This document shows, piece after piece, positions 40,830 to 55,003 of a DNA stretch of 64,000 bases. Position numbers and translations under genes: made by a program. This stretch comes from Myxococcales bacterium (lineage in GTDB: Bacteria; Myxococcota_A; Bradymonadia; UBA7976; UBA1532). The DNA lies in assembly GCA_020633465.1 (NCBI GenBank), contig JACKDN010000008.1:62001-126000 (forward strand). Direction: 5' to 3'. The notes beneath the pieces are model-generated. The model ran no database searches. It saw only the letters and a list, made by a program, of their open reading frames with translations, and was not told where the DNA came from. Within the stretch, counting starts at the first letter, position 1, and each line of letters starts with the position of its first letter.

Positions 40830-42928
40830 GGCGGCGTGTCGCAGACGCCGAAGCCCAGCGCGCACAGCTCGATGTTGCTGTCGAAGACGACCCGCTCGGC
40901 GCCCGCTCCGTCGACGTGCACCAGCCTGTAGCGCGGCCGGTTCTGCTGCCCGGTCGCGTCCTGGAACGGATTGAACGTGGGGTACACCCACAGGTTGTCG
41001 GCGTCGATGGGAAAGAGCGACACCGCCTGGCTGCTGGCGATGTTGGGGCGGATGCCGGTGGGGTAGTCGAACAGCTCGGGCAGACGCTCGACGTCCATCC
41101 ACTTCGTGACCGCGTTCGAGCCGTCGAGCGCCATGCGATAGATCCCGTCCTGCGCGCGGATGGCCGCCACGTCGCCCCGCAGCGAGACGGTCGCGAACCC
41201 CCCGCCGACGCCGTCGAGCGCGCGCCGGGCCACCTCGCGGCCGGCCGCCGAGTAACAGACCACGTCGCCGAACGCGCCCTGCTCGAGCTTGCACCACGGG
41301 GTGCCGGCGCCCAGCCCCGGCTCCGGCGGCACGCCCTGCCCGGGCGTCTCGGGTGGGTAGTGATGGAAGAAGTCACCGGCCAGCCCGGACAGCAGCGGGC
41401 TGGGGAACATGGCGACCGGCAGGGGGTGCCAGTCGCGGTCGGCCGTCGTGGGATCGGTGCCGGTGAGCCCCTCCATGCCGTCGTCCACCCCGTCGCCGTC
41501 GCTGTCGGCGCGGAAGTCCGACGTGCCGCGCGCCGCCTCGTCGGCCGCGGTCAGGTTGTCGGCGTCGAGGTCGACGGCGTCGCGGTCGAACTCGAGGGCG
41601 TAGGTCCACCGCGCGTTCGTGCCGTCGGGCGTCACGTCGAGCTGGAAGCGCCAGTCCCCCGCCGGGCCGCCCGACTCGGTGACGGGCTCGGCGCCCGCGC
41701 CGGTGCAGCGCGGGTTCGCGTCGACGCAGTTGACGGTGCGCAGCGCGTTGGTCAGGTCGAGGTAGCCGCTTCCCCCGCCCTCGAGCGGCACGACCCGGTA
41801 GCCCCAGCCGGTGGGCCCACCCACGGCCTGCATCGCCCACACGCCGTCCCAGGCCCAGCGGGCCACCGGGCCCACCCAGATGGCGTCCCACTCGGCGTCG
41901 TAGTGCAGTTCGCGCCCCTGGCCGATCAGCGACGGGTGGACGGGATGCAGCACGGTGCCCCCCGGCGGGCCGCGCGTGACGTCGCGGATGGACAGCTCGG
42001 CGACCGGACCCAGCAGCACCGTCGACGCGCCGTCCGGGTGCAGCCGCAGCAGCCACCGCACCTCGAAGGGGTGGAAGACGTCCATCAGCAGGATCACCGC
42101 CGAGCGATCGGGCAGCACCTCGAGCGCCGCGACGGTGAACTGATCGGGATCGGCGTTCTCGGGCTGCGTGATGTACTCCCGGCCGACCTCGAGCAGCAGC
42201 CGATCCCGCTCGGCGGGCCAGTCGGCCAGCGCCGTGCCGGGCGCCTGGTTGCCCTCGAAGGCCACCGCGACGCGCTCGGCCTCGGCGTCGAGGCACCAGA
42301 CGGCCTGGTTCGTCGCGAAGCACCAGCGGGCCTCGCTGCCGAAGAGCGTGTCGTACACCGCCAGCTCCACCGGCGCCGGCCGCCGATCGATGCCGCCCGG
42401 CGCGGGCGGGCGCAGCCAGACCTCCAGGGGCTCGAGCGGATAGACGCGTTCGGGGGGCTCGGGGGCTTCGAGGCCGTGGTGATCGGCGCAGCGGAACCGC
42501 CGGACCGCGACCTCGTGGCCGAGGATGCCATGGGGCGGGTCGGGCGCCTTGACCTGGCGCACGCTGACGAACAGGAACGCGTCGTCGAACACGACGCCGC
42601 GCGAGGTCGACAGCAGGCCGGGGCCACCCGGCGTCGTCTGCTGGGCGACCTGCGCGATGGTCTCCCAGGCGGCGTCGGGGCCCGGACGGCACTGCGCGGC
42701 GCGGTCGACGATCCGATACTCCGCCCCGTCGCTGCCCTCGAAGACGGGCGCGGCCTCGACCGGCGGCTGCCAGCTCCCCACCGACACGAAGTGGGCGCCG
42801 CCGTCGGTGAGCGTGAAGGGCGGCAATTGAGCGTGGGCGGACGTGATGCAGGCCAGCGCGACCGTCAGGGCGATGGACCCACCGAGGGCACCGCCTGCAT
42901 CCCGACGTCGAAGTCCGTGGTGCGTCAC
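40784..42928 (-). CDS. Secreted protein with thrombospondin type-3-like Ca-binding repeats, C-terminus missing
   Basis: 714 codons from GTG 42928, chosen because GGAGGG lies 6 nt upstream; an ATG at 42982 is in frame. A signal peptide (GGSIALTVALACITSAHAQ) precedes a large strand-rich domain. Near residues 470-510 are calcium-binding repeats (DADNLTAADEAARGTSDFRADSDGDGVDDGMEG). A propeller-like region follows (GDVVCYSAAGREVARRAL, DGIYRMALDGS). It ends abruptly at RGPYSPHPLA with no sorting signal. A fitting MYXO-CTERM tail lies detached at 40035-40466, with the sequence between reading on the other strand, so the gene looks disrupted by inversion. Confidence 0.7.
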   Translation of the reverse strand: MTHHGLRRRDAGGALGGSIALTVALACITSAHAQLPPFTLTDGGAHFVSVGSWQPPVEAAPVFEGSDGAEYRIVDRAAQCRPGPDAAWETIAQVAQQTTPGGPGLLSTSRGVVFDDAFLFVSVRQVKAPDPPHGILGHEVAVRRFRCADHHGLEAPEPPERVYPLEPLEVWLRPPAPGGIDRRPAPVELAVYDTLFGSEARWCFATNQAVWCLDAEAERVAVAFEGNQAPGTALADWPAERDRLLLEVGREYITQPENADPDQFTVAALEVLPDRSAVILLMDVFHPFEVRWLLRLHPDGASTVLLGPVAELSIRDVTRGPPGGTVLHPVHPSLIGQGRELHYDAEWDAIWVGPVARWAWDGVWAMQAVGGPTGWGYRVVPLEGGGSGYLDLTNALRTVNCVDANPRCTGAGAEPVTESGGPAGDWRFQLDVTPDGTNARWTYALEFDRDAVDLDADNLTAADEAARGTSDFRADSDGDGVDDGMEGLTGTDPTTADRDWHPLPVAMFPSPLLSGLAGDFFHHYPPETPGQGVPPEPGLGAGTPWCKLEQGAFGDVVCYSAAGREVARRALDGVGGGFATVSLRGDVAAIRAQDGIYRMALDGSNAVTKWMDVERLPELFDYPTGIRPNIASSQAVSLFPIDADNLWVYPTFNPFQDATGQQNRPRYRLVHVDGAGAERVVFDSNIELCALGFGVCDTPPYISKRGPYSPHPLA

Positions 42929-43030
42929 GGCGGGCCCTCCGGGACGCACCCGGAGGGACGCCCGCTCGGTGGTCGATGCCACGACCCTAACAGGCGGAAG
43001 GCATCTCGGCCACGAGGCCCACGCCGTCCC

Positions 43031-45142
43031 CTACCGCGTCGGCCCCCGCTTCTCGCGCGCCCGCTTCTCGGCTTCGCGCCGCCGCTGCTTCTCGCGCTCC
43101 TTCTCGGCGCGCTTGCGCTTGGCGTCCTTGCGCCGCTTGGACGCGCGCTTCTCGACGTCGCGCTTTCGCTCGCGCTCGAGGAAGCCGGGCTTCAGCACCT
43201 CGTACAGGCGGATGCCGTGGCGGGCGGCGACCTGCTTCAGCTCCTTCTTGCGCTCGGCCGTGCGCAGGCGGCCGCGCTCGGCGTGGTCGAGATCCTGGTC
43301 GCGCATCAGCACGTAGTCGAGCTCGGCGTCGGGGAAGCGGCGCACCTGCGGGTACGGGTACACGAAGGGCCGGTTCGACACCTGCGGGCCCATCTGGCGC
43401 GTCACCGCCAGGCGCGCCTCGTGCGGCACCTTTTCCATGGCCTCGAAGATGAACGCCCGCATCTTGTCGCTGCGCTTGTCGGGCTCGCGCTGGATGCGCG
43501 CGAAGCCGCCCTTGAAGGCCTGGTTGTCGACGACGACGCCGAACTTCCACGACAGCAGCGTCGACGCGACCAGCATGCCCAGCACCAGACCCCGCACCAG
43601 GCGGCCGCGGTGCAGCGTCAGGCCCGGCAGCCGGCGGCCGTCGAGCAGCGCGGCCAGCGCGAGCGGCGTGATGGCGAAGGCGAAGGGATAGATGAAGGTG
43701 CTGTACTGGAAGGCGATCGAGTAGACCGGCTCGCGGCTGGCCAGCAGCGTGAACACCAGCCCGAACAGCATGGTGATGCGGCCCCGCGGCGCGATCAGCG
43801 GCAGGCCCAGCAGCGGCACGAACAGCTGCAGCAGGTACAGCAGCTTCTCTTTGATGATCAGCACCCGCGACACGGCGAAGGCCGGGTTGCTGCCCACCGA
43901 CAGCGCGATGTCGCGCATGCCCTTCTTGTGCTTGATCATGTCCTCGAAGTAGTAGGCGAAGCACGACCCGCCGTTGCTGCAGTTCAGCAGGTCGCTCGAG
44001 GTCATGATCAGGCCCTTCACGACGCCGAAGTAGACGACGCTGAGCGCCAGCGTCAGCCAGCCGTGCAGGCGGTGCTCGGGCATCGAGAACAGGATCGAGA
44101 CGCCCACCAGCGCCATCACCAGCGGCACGTCCTCGCGCACCAGCAGGCACAGGGGCAAGAGCACCCAGTAAGCGCGGAAGCTGCGCGTCTGCAGCGTGAA
44201 CATCAGCCCCATCGCCAGGGGGCCGAGCAGCGCGATCGAGTGGAACTCGTACATCGCGACGCCGTGCAGCGCCGGGTAGGCCAGGTAGGTGAGGCCGAAG
44301 GCGAGGCCGGCCCAGGGGCTGCGCACCGCGTGGCGCATCAACAGGTAGGCCGGCACCACGCCCAGCGTCAGCCAGATGATCTGCAGCGCCAGGATGAGCT
44401 CGGCCTGCGGATAGATGAGGTACAGCGGCGACAGCAGCACCAGGATGGGGTCGAAGTGCCCGCTGTAGTGGTGCCCGTGCGGCATGAACGTGCAGCCCAG
44501 CGGGTTGCCGTGGCTGCTCTGGTAGAAGATGTTGTCGTAGTACCCCAGGTCGGCCGTCTGGGTGCGCAGCGCCTGGTGGTTGGTGATGGCCAGATCGCTC
44601 AGGTGCGCGGCGAACAGCCCGGCGATCACCAGCAGGATCAGCGGCGGCAGCACCTCGCGCGCCACCCGGGGCAGCTTCCACGTCGGCAGCCGCGACGCCT
44701 GGACGCTGGCCGCGACCAGCCCGGCGAAGATCGCCACGTACACCGCCACCAGGTGCGGGTAGTGCTTCTCGATGGGCTCGATGGCGACGAAGGCCACCAG
44801 CGGCAGCCCCAGCGCCCACACCATGCGGCGGTTGAGATCGGCGACGATGGCGGTGAGGCTGCCCCCGCCTCGGCGTCGCGCCACGAAGGCCACGATCGCG
44901 TACCCCAGCAGCACGCCGGCCGCGCCCACCGCCGCGTCGATGGCCCCCTCGACCCGCAGCTCGTAGGGCAGCCGGTTGTACCAGAGGTCCATCAGCCGCT
45001 TGGTGTTGCGCGCCGGCCACAGCACGCTGCCCAGGCCGAAGGCGATCAACAGGGCCAGCGCGCCGGCGTCGCGGACGAAGCGGACGAAGGCCATGACGGC
45101 GTCGTCCAGCCGGCGCAGCCGGCTCGGGGGGGCGTCGAGCAT
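43031..45142 (-). CDS. DUF2079 family integral membrane protein with Lys/Arg-rich tail
   Basis: 703 residues from ATG 45142, with 10-12 hydrophobic helices. YYDNIFYQSSHGNPLGCTFMPHGHHYSGHFDPILVLLSPLYLIYP is the DUF2079 signature. LAYPALHGVAMYEFHSIALLGPLA and LPLCLLVREDVPLVMALVG are further conserved blocks. DUF2079 proteins look like GT-C type glycosyltransferases, so a lipid-linked sugar transfer is possible but unproven. The last 60 or so residues are almost only Lys, Arg, Glu and Ala (from RERKRDVEKRASKRRKDAK), a probable cytosolic coiled coil that is unusual for the family. Divergent from the hydrolase at 45251. Confidence 0.85.
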   Translation of the reverse strand: MLDAPPSRLRRLDDAVMAFVRFVRDAGALALLIAFGLGSVLWPARNTKRLMDLWYNRLPYELRVEGAIDAAVGAAGVLLGYAIVAFVARRRGGGSLTAIVADLNRRMVWALGLPLVAFVAIEPIEKHYPHLVAVYVAIFAGLVAASVQASRLPTWKLPRVAREVLPPLILLVIAGLFAAHLSDLAITNHQALRTQTADLGYYDNIFYQSSHGNPLGCTFMPHGHHYSGHFDPILVLLSPLYLIYPQAELILALQIIWLTLGVVPAYLLMRHAVRSPWAGLAFGLTYLAYPALHGVAMYEFHSIALLGPLAMGLMFTLQTRSFRAYWVLLPLCLLVREDVPLVMALVGVSILFSMPEHRLHGWLTLALSVVYFGVVKGLIMTSSDLLNCSNGGSCFAYYFEDMIKHKKGMRDIALSVGSNPAFAVSRVLIIKEKLLYLLQLFVPLLGLPLIAPRGRITMLFGLVFTLLASREPVYSIAFQYSTFIYPFAFAITPLALAALLDGRRLPGLTLHRGRLVRGLVLGMLVASTLLSWKFGVVVDNQAFKGGFARIQREPDKRSDKMRAFIFEAMEKVPHEARLAVTRQMGPQVSNRPFVYPYPQVRRFPDAELDYVLMRDQDLDHAERGRLRTAERKKELKQVAARHGIRLYEVLKPGFLERERKRDVEKRASKRRKDAKRKRAEKEREKQRRREAEKRAREKRGPTR

Positions 45143-45250
45143 CGCGGCATGATCCAGATGCGCCCCCTCGGGGGCAAGGGTTCCCGGTCCGAAGCCGCCG
45201 CGCCGCCGGCGATGTCGCTCGGCGCCGCCGTTCGGGCTATCCTCGCGCCC

Positions 45251-46180
45251 ATGAAGGACAGCCTCAGCCGCGGCTACGTCGAGCCCTACGAAGACCTGCT
45301 GGCCGGCGTCGAGCAGAAGTCCGTGCCCAGCGACGACGGCACCCGCATCGCTTACGCCACCGTCGGGCGCGGCCCCGAGACCATCGTGCTGGCCAACGGC
45401 CTCGGCGGCCGCCTGTACGCGTGGCTGCCGATCATCCAGGCCTTCCGCCACCGCTACCGCTTCATCACCTGGGACTACCGCGGCCTGTTCGACAGCGCGT
45501 CGCCCGAGACCATCAAGCGGATGAGCGTGCCCGATCACGCCGCCGATCTGCGGGCGCTGCTCGACGCCGAGGGCGTCCACGCGGCCCACCTGTGCGGCTG
45601 GTCGATGGGCGTGCAGGTCAGCCTGGAGTTCGCCCTCACCCACCCCGACCGCGTGCGCAGCCTCGTGCTGATCAACGGCACCTACGGCCACGCCCTGTCG
45701 ACGGCCTTCCAGCCCCTGCTGCGGCTGCCCCTGTCCCCGGTGGCCCTGCACACGGTGCTCGAGGGCTTCATCGACGCGCCGCGCGCGACGGACGCCGTCG
45801 CGGCCGTGGCCCGCGCGCAGACCGAGGCGCTGTTCTGGCTGCGCAAGCGGCTGACGCGGCGGCGCTCGACCTTCACGCTGGGCGTGCGCCAGTACGTCAA
45901 CGACGTCACGCGCACCGACCACCGCAACTACCTGCACCTGTTCCAGCAGATCGACGCCCACTCGGTGTACCACCTGCTGCCCGAGATCGGCGCGCCGACG
46001 CTGGTGATCAGCGGCGGCCTGGATCCGCTGACCCCGTCGTACCAGTCGCGCCACATCGCGCGGCGCATCCCCGGGGCGCGGCACGTGTCGATCAAGCTGG
46101 GCACGCACTTCGTCGTGCTCGAGCGCCCACGGGTGGTGGTGGACGCGATGGCGGCCCATCTGGGCGCCGTCGACGGCTGA
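45251..46180 (+). CDS. Alpha/beta fold hydrolase
   Basis: 309 residues. VPSDDGTRIAYATVGRGPETIVLANGLGG opens the fold, with the oxyanion HG replaced by NG. The nucleophile is S118 in CGWSMGVQVSLEFAL, the acid lies in VISGGLDPLTP, and the His in LGTHFVVLERP. No signal peptide; substrate unknown. It stands alone between the DUF2079 gene and the giant lipoprotein. Confidence 0.87.
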   Translation: MKDSLSRGYVEPYEDLLAGVEQKSVPSDDGTRIAYATVGRGPETIVLANGLGGRLYAWLPIIQAFRHRYRFITWDYRGLFDSASPETIKRMSVPDHAADLRALLDAEGVHAAHLCGWSMGVQVSLEFALTHPDRVRSLVLINGTYGHALSTAFQPLLRLPLSPVALHTVLEGFIDAPRATDAVAAVARAQTEALFWLRKRLTRRRSTFTLGVRQYVNDVTRTDHRNYLHLFQQIDAHSVYHLLPEIGAPTLVISGGLDPLTPSYQSRHIARRIPGARHVSIKLGTHFVVLERPRVVVDAMAAHLGAVDG

Positions 46181-46257
46181 GAGGGTCGGCACCGCTTGCG
46201 CCGTCCGGGCGCGGGGGGTCACAAAGGAGCGTGCGGCGGGCACGCCCCGGGGGAGAC

Positions 46258-52161
<5,904 letters not shown>

Positions 52162-52162
<1 letters not shown>

Positions 52163-52968
52163 TGGGGCGCCTCCTCCTCCTGCTGCTGTTGCTCGGCGCG
52201 GGCGTGGCCCAGGCGGCCCCGCGCAAGCTGGCGGTGCTCGAGCTGCGCAACCGCGCCGAGATCACCGCGCAGGAGGCCGACTACCTCACCGACGTCGTGC
52301 GGGGCGTCGCGGCGGGGCTGCCCGCCGGCGACTGGTTCGTGATGACGCGCGAGAACATCCTCGCCGTGCTGCCGCCGGGCACCGATCTGGCGAAGTGCCT
52401 CGAGGACGCCACCTGCGACGTCGAGGTGGGGCGCGCGCTGGGCGCCGACGTCGCGGTCTTCGGCGACATCGTGCGCTTCGGCAAGAGCCTGAAGGTGAAC
52501 CTCAAGCTGTACGACATCGCCGGCGGCGGGCGCCTGCTGGCGCAGGAGGCGGGCGGCGCCCCGGGCATCGAGGCGCTCGAGGCGCCGGTGCGCGGCGCGG
52601 CCGCGGCCCTGTTCGACCGCCTGCGCCCCAGCGCGACGCCGCCGCCCGCGCCGCCCGACGCGGGCGTCACGCTGCGCCGCGCGCCCGGCCAGGTGGAGAT
52701 CGTCGAGACGCTGTCGAAGCATCACGAGCGCATGCGCCGCTGCTACCGCCGCGCCCTCGAGACCGATCGCACGCTGGCCGACGCCCAGAAGCTGCTGCTC
52801 TTCGACATCACGGCCCGCGGCGAGGTGGCCAACCTGCGCCTCGCCCCGCGCCACACCGCCCTCGAGATGTGCCTGCGCAGCGCCGCCGTCGAGTGGCGCT
52901 TCCGCCCCTTCGACGGCCCGCAGGTGCCCGTCGAGTGGCCCCTGACCTTCAAGGCCGAGACACCGTGA
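52162..52968 (+). CDS. Exported protein with AgmX/PglI-type C-terminal domain
   Basis: 268 residues; the ATG shares one base with the preceding stop. A Leu-rich signal peptide (GRLLLLLLLLGAGVAQA) is followed by RKLAVLELRNRAEITAQEADYLTDVVRGV and GRALGADVAVFGDIVRFGKSLKVNLKLYD, the TolB N-terminal-like domain common in myxobacterial surface clusters. The end (IVETLSKHHERMRRCYRRALETD, DITARGEVANLRLAPR, VEWRFRPF) is the AgmX/PglI C-terminal domain, related to TonB-like modules in gliding-motility proteins. It sits in the middle of a three-gene surface-protein operon. Confidence 0.82.
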
Positions 52969-52979
52969 CCGGAGGTTCC

Positions 52980-55003
52980 ATGTCCACCCCCCTGCCCCGC
53001 CTGCTCGCCCTCGCCCTGGTGTTCGCGGCCGGCGCGGCCCACGCGGTGCCCCGCGAGATCGAAGCCAGCGACGAGGATCGCGGCGCCACGGTGACGCTGA
53101 CGCTGTTGGACAAAGCGATCATCGGCGACAGCCGCAGCTTCTGCCGCGTGCGCTTCGTGCTGGTCAACGAGCACCGCGACATGACCGAGGGCGACACCGT
53201 CGAGCTCGAGGTCACCGAGGACGACTTCGTCGGCAACGACAACCTGTGGCAGATGAACTTCTCGGTCACCGCGGCCGAGGCGGCCGCCGGGCGCGTCGAC
53301 CGCACCTTCGACTGCTCGGGGCCCTTCGGCGAGGACGTCAACGCCGCGCTCGACATCTTCGCGCGCGCCAACGTCGACCGCGACACCTGCGGCTTCACGT
53401 GCAACGACGCCGATCCCTCGACCGCCAACCTCAGCGTCGAGTCGGTCGAGGACGACGGTGACGAGGAGGACGACGCCAGCGGCGCCGCGAAGCAGCTGCC
53501 CCTCGGCCGCGCCGCCGACCGCATCGCGCGCGACCAGGACTGGAAGTCGATCAGCTTCCTCGATCCCAGCAACGTGCGGCTCGAGCTGCTGCACCGGACG
53601 GCGGCCGGGCGCCTCGACCTGACGCTCTACGACGTGGACGGCGACGTGGTGGCGCAGGGCGACGCGCAGCCGGGGGCGACGGTCGTGCAGGCGGGGCCGC
53701 TGCCCGCGGGCGAGTACCGCGCGCGCGTGCAGCCGCGGGACGGCGCCGACTTCAACTTCTACGACCTCGAGCTGCGCGTCGAGGCAGGCGGCTGCGCGCC
53801 CGGCGCCATCGAGCAGCAGGCCTGCGGCAACTGCGGCATGCGCAGCCGCACCTGCCAGCCGGACGCGCGCTGGGGGGACTTCGGCGCCTGCGAGGGCGAG
53901 GGTCCCTGCGCGCCCGGCGCCGTGCGCGGCGGCGGCTGCGGCAACTGCGGCACCCAGATGCAGACCTGCGACGCGATGTGCCAGTGGAGCGACGGCGAGT
54001 GCCGCAACGAGGGCGAGTGCGCCCCCGACGCCGTCGACGCCGAGGCCTGCGAGGGCGACGGGACGCGTCGGCGCACCTGCGACGACCAGTGCGCCTGGGG
54101 GCCCTTCGGCGCCTGCGAGGCGGCCGGCGAGTGCACCGAGGGCGAGCAGCAGGACTGCTACGATGGCCCCGACGAGACCAACGGCGTCGGCGCCTGCCGC
54201 CGCGGCACCCAGACCTGCGCGGGCGGCCAGTGGGGCGCCTGCGAGGGCCAGACGCTGCCCGCCGCCGAGGTGTGCGACGACCAGATCGACAACGACTGCG
54301 ACGGCGCCACCGACGACGACGATCCCGCCTGCGGCGCCGAGGCCGCCGTCGGTGACGCCTGCAGCGGCGACGCCGACTGCGGCGAGGGCCTCACCTGCCT
54401 CGGGCCGCCCGATCAGCCGCCCTTCCGCGGGGGCTACTGCACCCAGCCCGACTGCGACGTGGCCTGCCCCGGCGACGCGATCTGCGGCACGGCGTTCGGC
54501 CTGCGCACCTGCCTGCGGGGCTGCGACGCCGACGCCGACTGCCGGCCCGGGCAGGTGTGCGCCGACGTCGAGGCCAACGCGACGGCGTGCCTGCCGCGCT
54601 GCCAGCGGGCCAGCGACTGTGGCGATCCGCGGCTGCCGGTCTGCGATCCGGGCAGCGGCCTGTGCGTGGCGCAGGGCGCCGATCCCGACGCGGGCGTGCC
54701 GCCGCGCGACCAGGGCACGCCGCCCCCGCCGCGCGACGCCGGGCCCGGCGGTGGGCCCGGCGGCGGCCCTGGCGGCGGCGGTCCCGGCGGCGGCGGTCCT
54801 GGCGGTGGCGGCCCTGGCGGTGGCGGGCCCTGCGGGCCATCGGCTTCGACGCCGGCGCGGGCGCCGACGCGGCGCCCAGCGGCCGCAGCAGCGACGACGG
54901 CGGCTGCGCGGCCTGCGACGTCGGCGGCGGCCGCAGCGAGGCCCCCCTGCTGCTGCTCTTGGGGCTGGTGGTCGTGCTGCGCCGCCGCCGCCCGGCGGCC
55001 TGA
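52980..55003 (+). CDS. Secreted Cys-rich MYXO-CTERM protein with MopE-type motif, one frame disruption
   Basis: GGAGG at 52971-52975 precedes the ATG at 52980. A signal peptide (LLALALVFAAGAAHA) leads to a domain of about 130 residues, a pre-peptidase-like sandwich (LELLHRTAAGRLDLTLYDVDGDVV), and then repeated CxxC modules (CGNCGMRSRTCQPDARWG and relatives). CDDQIDNDCDGATDDDDPAC is the MopE-like metal-binding motif. After a poly-Gly linker the frame needs one extra base near 54826-54831. It then gives IGFDAGAGADAAPSG and a MYXO-CTERM end (DDGGCAACDVGGGRS, Leu/Val helix, RRRR) stopping at 55003. Probably processed by a myxosortase and surface-exposed. Confidence 0.75.
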
